NCBI GenBank assembly: GCA_022925895.1
Contig: JAKSYS010000468.1
Coordinates: 1-50,461 of the forward strand
Source: Fragilaria crotonensis
Lineage: Eukaryota > Bacillariophyta > Fragilariophyceae > Fragilariales > Fragilariaceae
Length of the DNA: 50,461 bases
Direction of reading: 5' to 3'
The translations under genes were made by a program, and so were the position numbers. Under the pieces are notes generated by a model that saw nothing but the letters and a program-made list of their open reading frames with translations, made no database searches and was not told the DNA's origin. Below are positions 22,377-33,000 of the stretch, piece by piece (the first letter of the stretch is position 1; each line of letters starts with the position of its first letter).

Positions 22377-22786
22377 TTGAGGGACGAGATTCAAAAGGCA
22401 TAGTCGTGCAAATATGATAGTGCGTCCTCATCATTGAAGCCTAGATCTCCTAGTGCAGATGCAGGTTCAGACAGGGTTGCTTGTCTTGATAACTGTCGTC
22501 ATCTAAATCTAGGATCCACGACTCGGGCACGAAACGCGAACGAGTCTTGAATCATTTCGTCTACCCGGTAGCGCATGTGGGAGTTCATCAGAGAGTTTCT
22601 TAAATAGGCGATCGAGTTTGTACAATGATTCCACAGGGAGAATCAATTAACCAACCGTGTATGGTCCTACAAGAATCGCTACGCCTCCGAACAGAGCATT
22701 CCTCTCCTGGCGAGCCTGGTCGAATGCCACCTAACCAGCGCGGTATCGAACATTGAAGTTAATGGTCAACATTGAATCGCTTCGTA
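22377..22786. other. Intergenic region upstream of the subtilase
   Basis: About 410 bp between the repeat pair and the stop codon of the serine acetyltransferase gene. I see no coding or RNA gene signal. Confidence 0.4.
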
Positions 22787-23887
22787 TTAAATGTCCTGAC
22801 TCTCCGTTGCGATCTTTCGCCACTCATCCATATACTTGAATCCCAAGTGACGACACAAGTCGCTACCGTTGAATTCCTCCTCCGTCAGGTCTCGATAGGA
22901 CTCTATGCGAGCTGGAACCCCTGAGACACGTGCAAGGAATGGTACTGGCTTGGTCACAATTGACTTGGGTGCGACAACTGCGCCGTCGCCAACGGATATG
23001 TTTCCTAGTACTGTTGCTCCGGGGTGCAGTATGACGCCATTTCCTATCTTTGGGTGACGATCACCGTTTTCCTTTCCAGTACCACCCAACGTGACTCCTT
23101 GCAGGATGCTAGTATCTTGACCCACCACTGCAGTCTCCCCGATGACAACACCGCCTCCTGTACTGAGGTATGTACCAGGCCCTATTACGGCGGCGGGATG
23201 AATGTCTGCAGAGAATTTCCGCGAGACAGTAGATTGCATATAATATGCCAGTCCTGACCTACCCGCTTCCCACAGCCGATGGCCGACTCGGTAGCAAACC
23301 AAGGCATGAAAGCCTTTATGGAATAGAATTGTGGTCATAATGTTGCCTGCGCTTGGACTGCGCATCGCCACGGCCATGATATCGCGCTCAATAGCCTTTT
23401 CGTCGTCTGGCGTCAGCGCGTCAAGGAAGAGATTTTTGATGGCAGTGGCGGGCATAAGCTCCGTCTCAATCTCATGCGAAATGTTGGTTACAATGGCTTC
23501 TAGAAGGGATTTGTGAAACAGAATCCCTTGATATAGCTGTGCCCCAGCATCCGGTTCTACAGTCAAAGCGTGTTGGGCCTCTTCTTTGGCTTGCTCCCAA
23601 AGGAGGTTGGAACGAGTTGTTGATTGAATCGACTCAAGTAGGGCATTCCATCGAAGCCGTGAGTCAAAGAGAGATGACACAGAGTCAAGCGTCAGGCTTG
23701 ACTCCAATGTGACATCCTCGTCAACACCATTTGTCTCACTTGTCAAATCGGACCAGGTGTTGCGGGTGCCATCGTGGATTGCAGGAAGCGCACGATTATA
23801 CACCTTGAAACGTACTGGGCAAACGGGCACAAACGCATGCAACTGAGCCAGCCAAGCCAAGGAGAGAATCGGCGGAAAGCGCCTCAT
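22787..23887 (-). CDS. cysE: Serine O-acetyltransferase, plastid-type
   Basis: Acetylates L-serine with acetyl-CoA, the first committed step of cysteine synthesis. I chose the ATG at 23887 because it places the signal peptide (RRFPPILSLAWLAQLHAFVP) at the N terminus; an in-frame ATG at 23932 exists. The HAF-VP junction is an ASAFAP-type plastid targeting motif, fitting the plastid location of sulfate assimilation. The N-terminal helical SATase domain (about 85-230) includes DIMAVAMRSPSAG and FHKGFHALVCYRVGHRLW. The C-terminal left-handed beta-helix follows: ADIHPAAVIGPGTYLS, the active-site region GVTLGGTGKENGDRHPKIG, GVILHPGATVLGNISVGDGA and PARIESY. Length and motifs are complete. It is transcribed in the same direction as the subtilase, 551 bp apart. 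Confidence 0.92.
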   Translation of the reverse strand: MRRFPPILSLAWLAQLHAFVPVCPVRFKVYNRALPAIHDGTRNTWSDLTSETNGVDEDVTLESSLTLDSVSSLFDSRLRWNALLESIQSTTRSNLLWEQAKEEAQHALTVEPDAGAQLYQGILFHKSLLEAIVTNISHEIETELMPATAIKNLFLDALTPDDEKAIERDIMAVAMRSPSAGNIMTTILFHKGFHALVCYRVGHRLWEAGRSGLAYYMQSTVSRKFSADIHPAAVIGPGTYLSTGGGVVIGETAVVGQDTSILQGVTLGGTGKENGDRHPKIGNGVILHPGATVLGNISVGDGAVVAPKSIVTKPVPFLARVSGVPARIESYRDLTEEEFNGSDLCRHLGFKYMDEWRKIATESQDI

Positions 23888-24485
23888 CAATGCTGTGTGA
23901 GGTCGTAACTCGTTAGATTGTGGCCTTCGCATCGAAATACGAGTTCTGGACAGTCGGTGAAAGAGATGACCTGACCGAATGCTGTCGCTGTAAGAGTGCC
24001 AGTGTTAAGGTAGACGTCAAGATGAAAATTCACAGATTGTCTATTGCCTATCTTTCACCACAGCGCTGATCGTCGTTCGCAATTCGTTGGGACTTCGACA
24101 TCGGGTGCTCTTGAACCTCAGCATTCGAATCGGCCTGGAGCCTGGAGGAGTGCCGAGAAACGCTTCCCTCGTTCCACCACAATGAAAAGTGGTACGGTGA
24201 AAGGACAGGCGACTGAGTTAAGTACAGCAAACAACGATAGACGAACTATATAACGGACGAGTTAGGATTGTGAGCCCATGTGTACTCCACGGGCCTTACT
24301 GTACTACTGGCTATTGCGCACTGTAGACCGTCTACCTTTTGTCAGTCCCCTCGAACTAAGATGGGCACGTTGGACATGTTAGGTCGCCAGAGTAGGTCAT
24401 GATCTGAACGCTGAGATTTAGCAAACACCACATGGGCATGCAAGGGAACCCTTAATAACCTTCGGACCTCGTCGGAGGGGGAACA
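23888..24485. other. Intergenic region with no recognised gene
   Basis: About 600 bp between the acetyltransferase start and the Harbinger-like fragment. Short frames on both strands near 24044-24253 overlap each other and have no recognisable content. TTACTGTACTACTGGC near 24298 resembles other GTAC clusters in the window. Confidence 0.4.
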
Positions 24486-25385
24486 TCAAGCGTGATCAGT
24501 AATATCGTATAAGATGAGACCAACCAAATGATCCCTCTTCTGCCCACCCAGAATAATCTTAGTACATAGATCAGCGGGATTATCGTGTGTCGAGATGTGA
24601 GCGGTGATACATTCGCCCATGTCCAGAAATTGTCCCCGGACATCGCACACAGCCTGACAATTCAGGCCGAACTTCTTCTTTCTCGAGCACATGAATTTCC
24701 CTTGACTACATCCTATGTTGGAGCAATCTGTCTCGGAAGGCTTATGAGTCCAAATAAGAATGCCATCTATGGCCCCAGCACAGCACCGAAATCCAGCAGA
24801 TGACACTTCTGCAAAACCTGCAGCAATAGATCGCTGTTTCTCTTGGTCATCTGGGTATTTAATTTCAAATCTTGGATGCTGGTTAATAGCATCAACAACG
24901 TACCAGTAGCTGTTGATTGTGTCCGTATGACTGATGCCAAAAGTAGTCATAATGTCATATGTAGAACCGCCCGCAAACCATCGAATTGCGCAGGCAAGTC
25001 GGACATCGGGTGAAATGGGACCATTTGGGCAATACCTTGGAGCGCCTTTCGAGCCACATGCGGCAATGATATATGGACGAAGCAAGGCAGCAAGACGTCT
25101 AAAAGATGTATATGTCATTCGGTATGCCCTCCGGAAGTAGATTCTGCCAAGTTCTTTGTAAATGTCACTAACAGACCTTCGTCTGCGTGGTCGACATCGT
25201 CGCCGGACTGGGTTAGATAAAAGAGGATTTGGCATATTTCTTCGCAATCGTTGCTCAAGATTAGTGACATTTTGAACTACAACAGCTGCCGAATTCACGA
25301 CTATGTTCGAGACTGTAGCTGAATGTTGTAAGTCAATTGAGTATGACACTCTTCTTCTCCTTGCCTTATTGCGGTTGGCAGTCAT
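24486..25385 (-). pseudogene. Truncated PIF/Harbinger transposase fused to a copia polyprotein tail
   Basis: An open frame of 299 codons from the ATG at 25385. Residues about 70-255 resemble the DDE_Tnp_4 nuclease of PIF/Harbinger elements: RLACAIRWFAGGSTYDIM, GISHTDTINSYWYVVDAI, AGFAEVSSAGFRCCAGAIDG (first catalytic Asp) and CSRKKKFGLNCQAVCDVRG. The family then expects a GSVHDS block with the second Asp and later the Glu; instead the sequence changes at DMGE (near 24622) to ISTHDNPADLCTKIILGGQ and KRDHLVGLILYDI, which reads as the very end of a copia RNase H. Two catalytic residues are missing, so transposition activity is not expected. The clean in-frame junction is odd for random decay; a chimeric host protein is possible but unproven. 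Confidence 0.72.
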
Positions 25386-26106
25386 CTTTATTTCTTGTGA
25401 ACCAAAACGTTGTTATGTACGTGCATGTACTCCCCAACATCGATTTTCACGGGGAACTTGGGAGTTCTATACTTCAATGTTTTATTTTTTGTCTGGACTC
25501 TATGTACTATGTACTGCCCACTGACAAAAATCGAAGCCAGAATTATTTGGTTATGCGCCCTTGGAAACTTCGAAACTTGGATTGATTTTTTTTTTGTCTG
25601 GACAGGCCCTCAGGGTTCAGGGAACGCACCAATTTTGTCTTGTGCAACCAGTACAAGTACCTTGTACAAGTAGACTACGCTAGTAGTACTAGAGCTACCG
25701 CTAGAGTTCCTGTACTCAAGTCTATCGTATTCAGAATACTGAAGTACGAGAACTCGAGTACTCTACCGGTAGTACTTCTCAGTATTCCGTGTTCATGTGT
25801 TCATCTGTTCATCCTTCCAAAGCCCGAAGGAAACGATGAAAAGATATGCGCCCACACACCAACACTCGCACCACTCCTCACAACTTGGCGCCCGACTCCC
25901 GACTCGCGCCGCATTGCTCAAAATCTGAACACGGCATTGGATGAATGAAGAGATCCAGTTGATCCGTTCACATCTCAATAGTTCTTGCACAGGACAAGGC
26001 CGGACGTCCGTACCTCCTCGCTGGACCTTCAGTACACATACGAATGTGGAACAGTTGTATTCCTAGAGCCTCATTTCGAGCTGCAAGATACTCCGAGTAC
26101 GCGGTA
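25386..26106. other. Intergenic region with dense GTAC words
   Basis: About 720 bp upstream of the exonuclease gene. It contains a T-rich stretch at 25584-25596, a GTAC/CTAG-rich cluster at 25645-25775 and the ATACTCCGAGTAC motif at 26088-26100. Small open frames are short and lack recognisable content. Confidence 0.45.
26088..26100. promoter_or_regulatory. ATACTCCGAGTAC near-palindrome
   Basis: A 12 of 13 match to the palindrome at 3834-3846, ending 7 bp before the preferred start codon at 26107 (or inside the reading frame if the ATG at 26044 is used). The role is unknown. Confidence 0.2.
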
Positions 26107-27942
26107 ATGTTTGTTGTGCTTGTGCTGCGCCAATCGCGAGGATTTGTTTCATCGTACGCGCGCCCGTCAGTCCGGACTTGGTTGGGAAGTGGTGGTCTTG
26201 ACACCGTCACACGATGTCTTTCCCATTCACGGCGTCTCGCTGAATTCGATGACATGTTCTTTGATAAACCGTCCTCAAAACCGAGGCCAAGACCCTCTCG
26301 GTCAGAATCAACAAATGATGACTTTGGTGGGTATGACTATGATCCGATGGATGATGACCCAGACGAATTAGACATTACCAGTTTCATAGAAGAAGACGAT
26401 GATGCTCCCCCTCAATCGTCGGCATGGGACACTACCACATCATCCGCCGAGGGTGGATTTGTTGCAGCCGGACTGGTGCCCCCACCGATTGTGCAAGAGA
26501 CTGAGTCCGATCCGTCGATGCCAATACTAGGGAATTTGGATGAACCAGCACCATTGAGGCGAGTCGAGATGATTGTTCCTCTAGATCGAGACGATTTGTA
26601 TCTGAAGACATCGAACAGTGGTTCCATGGATCTGACGGTTGATCAGCTACGCGAGAGATTGAAAGAGCTGGAGCAGAAGATATACGCGAAGAACGATGGA
26701 AAGAAGTTTAATATCAACAGTCCGAAACAAGTCGCGTTGGCTCTTTTTGGCGATGCTGAACAGTCTACCAACAAGGAGGCCTTGGAGGCCATGGGAGGAG
26801 CCGGTAATGTCTTGGCAGAAATGATAATTCAGTATCGACAACGAAAACAAGAAATCACCCGCATGGAACGCAAGGCAGCGGTTGCATCGAATGGAAAAAC
26901 TGTCACGGCCTTTTCGAAAACCGAAACAGATTCCCACGATCCGCTACTGCTTGTCGATGCGTCTGCGTACATCTTTCGAGCATACTTTTCCATGCCACCT
27001 CTCCACCGTACCGATGGCATGCCAGTCGGCGCTGTCATGGGATTTTGTAACATGTTAAATCGGTTAGTTCTGACGCGACTTTTGGCAGGCGAACGGCCTC
27101 GGCTCGTATTGGTTTATGACGCCAGTGGCACGAACTTCCGACACGACCTGTATCCCAAGTACAAGGCCAATCGTCTACAACGTCCCATCGACTTGATTCC
27201 CCAATTCGATCTGGTCCGTGAAGCTGCCACTGCCTATGGAATACCTGGTATGGAGGCGTCGGGCTTTGAAGCCGACGATGTTATTGCCACCTTGGCAACT
27301 CAAGCCTTGAGTGAAGGTATCGATACACACATTTTATCTGGAGACAAGGACTTAATGCAGTTGGTAACGCCTCCAGGCGTTGCCCCATACGTGCACATGA
27401 TTGACCCAATGAGTATGTCACGTGTAGACCACGACGTGGTCGTGGAAAAATGGGGTGTCCCTCCAGAGAAGATCGGGGATATCTTGGCTCTTGCAGGAGA
27501 TACAGCCGACAACATCCCTGGAGTTCCAGGGATAGGTCCAAAGATCGCAGCCTCCCTACTTGAGGAATATGGTTCACTTGAGGAAATTTTCCGGCATGTA
27601 GACGGGATTAAACAGTCGGCAAGACGAGAAAAGCTCATCGAGCACCAAGAACTAGCCTTGCTGTCGCGGAAGTTGGTAGAATTAGAGAGGGCCATCCCCT
27701 CAGATCGATTGAACTCCATTCCTTTGCCGATGACCAACGTTACTGATCTCCGCATGGAACCCCTAGATGGCGACCGACTCTTGGCGTTTTATCGTACCAT
27801 GGGGTTCAAAACGTTGCAACGACAAGTTAAGGATCGATTGGAGCAAAACGAAATCAAAACAAAGCGTCCAAAATCCTCGTGGAGCCAACGACCCAAAGCT
27901 CAGATTCCCGAGCCAAAAGAATACGAAGATGTTCCTTTTTAG
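26107..27942 (+). CDS. Organelle-type PolI-family 5'-3' exonuclease without polymerase domain
   Basis: 611 residues from the ATG at 26107; an upstream in-frame ATG at 26044 is less consistent with targeting. The N terminus (MFVVLVLRQSRGFVSSYARP) looks like a hydrophobic leader with an RGF-type junction and a basic stretch, suggesting plastid or mitochondrial import. Residues about 30-270 are acidic, low-complexity and coiled. The nuclease domain starts at DPLLLVDASAYIFRAYFSMP and includes VYDASGTNFRHDLYPKYKANR, ASGFEADDVIATLA, ILSGDKDLMQLV and the helix-hairpin-helix GVPGIGPKIAASLLEEYGS, so the metal-binding acidic residues of the FEN/PolI N-terminal superfamily are present. No 3'-5' exonuclease or polymerase part follows. 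Likely role: primer removal or repair in organelle DNA. The stop is 30 bp from that of the convergent channel gene. Confidence 0.88.
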   Translation: MFVVLVLRQSRGFVSSYARPSVRTWLGSGGLDTVTRCLSHSRRLAEFDDMFFDKPSSKPRPRPSRSESTNDDFGGYDYDPMDDDPDELDITSFIEEDDDAPPQSSAWDTTTSSAEGGFVAAGLVPPPIVQETESDPSMPILGNLDEPAPLRRVEMIVPLDRDDLYLKTSNSGSMDLTVDQLRERLKELEQKIYAKNDGKKFNINSPKQVALALFGDAEQSTNKEALEAMGGAGNVLAEMIIQYRQRKQEITRMERKAAVASNGKTVTAFSKTETDSHDPLLLVDASAYIFRAYFSMPPLHRTDGMPVGAVMGFCNMLNRLVLTRLLAGERPRLVLVYDASGTNFRHDLYPKYKANRLQRPIDLIPQFDLVREAATAYGIPGMEASGFEADDVIATLATQALSEGIDTHILSGDKDLMQLVTPPGVAPYVHMIDPMSMSRVDHDVVVEKWGVPPEKIGDILALAGDTADNIPGVPGIGPKIAASLLEEYGSLEEIFRHVDGIKQSARREKLIEHQELALLSRKLVELERAIPSDRLNSIPLPMTNVTDLRMEPLDGDRLLAFYRTMGFKTLQRQVKDRLEQNEIKTKRPKSSWSQRPKAQIPEPKEYEDVPF

Positions 27943-27972
27943 CCTCTTAACTGTGAAAAAGTAGCGATCTAT

Positions 27973-29103
27973 TCACAATTCTTTTCGTTCGCTGCTGGTT
28001 ATCGTTCTAGCATGATCGAAGTTCATGGCGGACAGTAGAGTGGTTAGCTGATCTATCTTGGTTTCCAACCTTGCAATTTCCTGGCGGTGATGCGCTTCGT
28101 TGTGCGCCATGGCATCGCTGGTCAAATGTTGCATCTCATCCACATGCTTCGTCATTTCTTGAGTTTGAATCGCTGCCACGGCGTCACAAATAACAGCAAT
28201 GATGAGATTGACAACGATAAAGGTCGAAACCACAATGAAGAACAGTACGGGAACCCACGCCCACCAATATTTTTGCATCAACTCCTTCGTAATAGTTGAC
28301 CAACTATCCAAGAACATGAATTGCAGCAGAGTGAATGTTGTTTTGTCCAGTCTAGAAAAGTAGTCTTGTGACGTGTAGCCTTCTTCATAGGTTGTCTTGA
28401 ATATTTCTGTAAACAGGACTGCAAAGACAAAGTAAATCAGGAAGAGGAGCATAAAGATGGCGAACATGCGAGGCATGACATTAATAAGAGCTCCAACCAA
28501 ATCCTTCATCTCTTTCATTTTGGTAATCACACGAAATGTGCGGACCACGCGGAAGGCTCGAAATACGGAGAGGGCCTCCGACGCCCAGGAAAGGATCACC
28601 ACCATGAAATCGAAGAGGAGCCAGCCATCTGAGAAGAAAGATGGGCCGTAATAAACAAGATGTAGAAGCAACTCAATTGTGAAGATGGTGAGAAACAGCA
28701 CATCCATAACATCAAAGGCGCCTTGGATTGAAGGGTCGTCGGAGACAAAGTCAAATGTAGCAACCGCCATGAGAATGCTATTCAAGGCAATGAAAACTAA
28801 AATGCCTCGCTGAAAAATGCTGTGGTTGACCACGATGCCACAATATGTGTGAATGTGAGAAAAAAGGTTCTCATCACATGGTGCCTGAGTTGTCTCTTGA
28901 TACACCTTCGACGGTTCCGGATTGTTGCCACTACCGTCATTGGTCAAAACGTAATCATTATCGAACGGCCTACCGTTCATCGAGGCCTGCGAATGATTAA
29001 TTTGGTGTTGATTGGTTTGATGGAGAAGGCGCAGCATTGTTGATCCAGGACGGGAGACACAATTTGCTTGAGTAACGTCATGCACAAATAAACAACACTG
29101 CAT
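27973..29103 (-). CDS. Single-domain voltage-gated cation channel (Nav/Cav superfamily)
   Basis: Start at the ATG at 29103 (MQCCLFVHD) or the in-frame ATG at 29037 (MLRLLHQTNQ). One six-helix domain is visible: S1 FQRGILVFIALNSILMAV, S2-S3 VLFLTIFTIELLLHLVYYG and WLLFDFMVVILSWA, S4 VFRAFRVVRTFRVITKMK with basic residues at every third position, S5 FAIFMLLFLIYFVFAVLF, the pore loop TFTLLQFMFLDSWSTI, and S6 FFIVVSTFIVVNLIIAVI. The filter centre is LDSW, where bacterial sodium channels have LESW. A C-terminal coiled coil (about HHRQEIARLETKIDQL) may assemble a tetramer. This arrangement fits the one-domain EukCat channels reported in diatoms, which mediate Na+/Ca2+ action potentials; that assignment is by layout, not by alignment. 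Confidence 0.88.
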   Translation of the reverse strand: MQCCLFVHDVTQANCVSRPGSTMLRLLHQTNQHQINHSQASMNGRPFDNDYVLTNDGSGNNPEPSKVYQETTQAPCDENLFSHIHTYCGIVVNHSIFQRGILVFIALNSILMAVATFDFVSDDPSIQGAFDVMDVLFLTIFTIELLLHLVYYGPSFFSDGWLLFDFMVVILSWASEALSVFRAFRVVRTFRVITKMKEMKDLVGALINVMPRMFAIFMLLFLIYFVFAVLFTEIFKTTYEEGYTSQDYFSRLDKTTFTLLQFMFLDSWSTITKELMQKYWWAWVPVLFFIVVSTFIVVNLIIAVICDAVAAIQTQEMTKHVDEMQHLTSDAMAHNEAHHRQEIARLETKIDQLTTLLSAMNFDHARTITSSERKEL

Positions 29104-29237
29104 GTGGAGTTGGCGACAGCTCTGGCTAAAGGCAACCAGTTCGCGCCGGAACAAAACAACAGAGGGTCACGTGTTGCCTCTAATTGGCGAACGTGCGTGA
29201 AGTGTAAGGGCTACTATCTCTCATCAGATGTACCAGT

Positions 29238-29817
29238 AGTCAAGGTACAGCAGCTGACAGCTGTTATTGTGCCGTTATTGACGTTGAAATTTCGTCCCCG
29301 CCAGCTGAGTCCCATCCGGCTTTGGATACGAAGATTCTCACGCCAACTGTATACGGCGAATCGCCAGTACGAAAACTACAGTTGTCCCGGACTGCTTTCC
29401 GCCCTCATAACCTCCTTTTCTACAACACCAATTTGTCCACATTAACCCAGTGCAATTCAACTGCAATTTCCTTCATGTGCCAACTAATTTCCAACATGTG
29501 TCCTCATCATGTTGGCTAAGTCTGGCCATGTTGCAACAGTTGTTGCGACTGTCAATTCGCCGACGGCGGAGTTGGAGCTGACATTTCAATGCCCTTATCA
29601 GTGGGATGAAGGCTTTGAATGTTCACTCCCACAACCCTCTAACTTCAAAGTAGATCGGCAAGATTCAATCGGACCTGGATTGAATTGGTTCCTTCAAAGT
29701 GAAACCTAGAAATAAGCTCATAAGTTAAACAACACTAGAATTAAAAACTCTACGTTTGACCGAACCCGGATTTCTACGAACTAGTACGCAGCCTTGATCA
29801 CGCCGTGTACTTCGACT
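29238..29817 (+). repeat. 5' LTR of copia copy B
   Basis: 580 bp, beginning AGTCAAGGTAC and ending GTACTTCGACT. It differs from the 3' LTR mainly by shortened runs (CCC to CC, AAAA to AAA) and two small deletions (near 29564 and 29646), so insertion was recent. Confidence 0.93.
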
Positions 29818-30061
29818 GGTTATTTTCGCCCAATAATAAGACTTACCCTCTAACGCACTTTCCTCTCCGGCAAGCTCGTTTCAAGTTCCTTTCCAAGGAA
29901 GCTACGCTCAGCGTCAAGGCAGGTCTCCTCCGGCGATCCTGCGACAGCCCCACGTCTTCCCAAGACTAGGCTGATTCATTGCTCTCTGCCAACTCGAGTA
30001 CGCAGTCAGCAATCTGTTGAGTGGTTGAAGATCTGCTTTCCAAGCCAAGACTCCAATCATC

Positions 30062-33000
30062 ATGTCGGTTCCACCATCTGAAGGCTCTACGTCCCCGACG
30101 AATCTTCCAGACGAACCTGTTGTTGGAATCCTCGGGACTGCTGTCGAAGGCCGCGGCAATCCAGAAGGATTCGAGATCTCCGATCCTGTCGACGTTCGCC
30201 TCACCGAGGCAATCGCTCAAGCCAGGACTCTTGCTACTGATGAAGAGTCTGTCTTGGAGTTCCCAACTCCAATGACTGCCCCAGTGGAGCTCCCAGCTCC
30301 TTCAAGCTCCAAGCCTCTTGTTCCCCTCATTGGGGAATCACTTTGGTGACCAAGGATGAATGGTCTGCTTGGACAGGTGGAAAGCCCAACCACACCTGGA
30401 CAGGTTTGGATGGCTCCATTGCTCTCCTAGAGCACACCTCTCCCAACCAGCTCCGCCCTGTCTATGTTTCTGCAGCCCAGAAGGGCTACAACTTCAGGAG
30501 AACTGGGCACAAGATCTCCTTCAAGCCAAGTGATGATTTGATCAGCTTCCAGAATGTTGTCTGGGATCATCTCAAGGACACTGGCATGGACTCCATTGCT
30601 TACCTCAGGGACCCAACTGACGACGCCAAGATGACTAACGTTATCAAGGCTCACGCCAGGTACACGGTCCAGTCGGCAAAGTTGTTGGCGGAAGCTCAAG
30701 TTCAACGCTACGACAAGTATGACCGGACCAACGATATGGCAGCCAGGACCTATTTGCTTGCTTCACTCTCTACTGAGCTAAGCAATAAGGTGACTGAGAA
30801 GTTGGATGATTCTGATTCCTTCCCAGTTGTTTGGCTCCAGTTCCTCAAGTCCATCCAGTCCACCTCCATTGAGAGGTTTGAAGATCTCAAGGCCATCATC
30901 AAGGCCAGGCTCCCAAGTCAGTACTCTGGAGAGAACCTTGAACAATTGGCAGCTCACTTTCGCAAGGATGCAAATGAGTTGACAACTGCTGGCCAGTATG
31001 ACCACAACCTCACTCTGGCCATGCTCAAGATCTTTCTTTTGGCTGGTGGTTCTGGCAATGAGGACTTCCGCTTCCCCCTGAGATCTGTCAAGCAGAACTT
31101 GGAGCAAGCTCTTTTGGACATTGGATTCAAGGACAAGGAAGCTGCCAACCTTCACATGCAAGTCAACAAGCTGACCTACAAGGACATCTGCGCTCACGCA
31201 GAGGATGCCTACAGGACGCTCTTTGACAGGAAGGAGTGGCCACCTGCACGTCACACTCGCGACTCCAAGGCTCCACCAGCTGCATTCGGAAACATGGCAA
31301 CTCCAATCACCAGAGCTGAGGTACTCAATCTCATTCAGTCCAAGACCTCCACCAACGGTGCCGGACTTGCCAAGAAAGGAGTCTGCCACAAGTGCAACAA
31401 GCCTGGACACTGGTCGCGTGAATGCCCAGAGAACAAGGGCAAAGGCAGGAATGGGAATGGCAATGAAAGACCAAAGGATGTCAAGTCCTGAAGTCTACTC
31501 CTCCTCCATCTGGAGCACCTCAAGTCAAGCAAGCCAACGGAAAGGCTTTCAACTGGTGCGCAAGCTGCAAGCGTTGGACCACTACGCACGCAACGGCAAC
31601 GCACACTGGTGTCAAGAAGAGCTCTGAGGGCCCTCAAGGTGTTGGTTCTGCAATCAACAATGTCTCTCTTGCCTTCGATCCATCGGTGTGGACCACGGAA
31701 ATTGAGGTCGTCCCAAGTGTGACTGACGCGCTCTTTATCCTGCGCACCATGGTGACCCGGATCCTCCCGTACTCGTTCTACTGCTCACCTACGTGATGGC
31801 AATATTTTCAGTCCCGTTTGCAAAAACTATGTGGACCTCCACGCTGGAAATTATTCAACTCGCCATGGCGCATTTTAACGCCGTCGATTGGAGCCAAGTC
31901 ATGGCAATCCTTCGAGCGCATGTCATGGTCGTTCGCCCGCACGTCTCGCAATTTTGGAGGCTCACCAGGAGGCGCTCATTGCTCCATTGCTTTGGGCCTT
32001 ACTGGCCATGGTCGTACTGTTCTGGCTTCCTAAGCCCAGCTCAACATCGCCTGAGCCTGATCCTAAGGAGCTACCTTCTCGCCGCCATCGTCGTGCTCTC
32101 AAGCAACACAATCGCAAGGTCACACGACGCGCGAATGTTCCCAAGCCGGAAGTATTCGCTCCCATGGACTGCATCGCAGGTACCCCATTAACTTGCGATC
32201 CATGGGACGCTACATTCGGAGGAATGCACCAACGTTGGTTGAACAACAGCAGCAAGTGCAGTTGAACGACCTTCACTCCAAGGTTGCAACTCTCCTTCAG
32301 CGTGTCGACTCGCTCAAGCGCTCCATTCCGCGATCAACTCACTGGACCTGCCGCCACTGCAACGATACAATCGTCCATGGGCCAACTGAACCTTGCCCCA
32401 AGCTCCGTAACACATCCCGCTCGCCATCGGATTTGTCGACGCAAGAGGAAGGGCCAAGGATCAACCACTGCGATGTCAACGACGCCTACCTCGACGCTCC
32501 GCTTCGCCAGCAGCGACGCCGCGCTCGCAGGCTTCCCAAGTCCAACGGCGTCTATCGCCCCGTCTCTCCCATTGGCTTCCAAGGCCTAGGGAACCATCAG
32601 TGGACCTCCAAGCAACTTCAAGCTGCTCGCAAGATGGCAATGCAAGTGAACATGGCTAAGTTTCCAAACGGCAACTACTCCACAATCCTTCGCATGGCTC
32701 TCCAGTCAACCGACCGCTTCCGCGAATCCCTTCCCAAGGCTTCAACGTTTCCTGTCATTTGGGACTCTGGTGCAAGCATCTCGATCACTCCTGACCGCAA
32801 GGACTTTGTTGGACCCATCAACACCCTGGCCCTATCACTCAACTGCAGGGCATTGCAAAGGGACTCAGGATTGAAGGCCAAGGTCATGTTCTGTGGGCAA
32901 TGCAAGATACTCTGGGCAACCTAAGGATGCTCAAGGTCCCAGCATACTTGGTGTCTTGCATCAAGGTCAGGCTCCTATCCACCACAAGCTTGCTCCAAGC

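Noticed and set aside
24044-24253. Small gene between the acetyltransferase and the Harbinger fragment
   Set aside because: Short frames overlap on both strands, with no recognisable protein features and no conserved start context.
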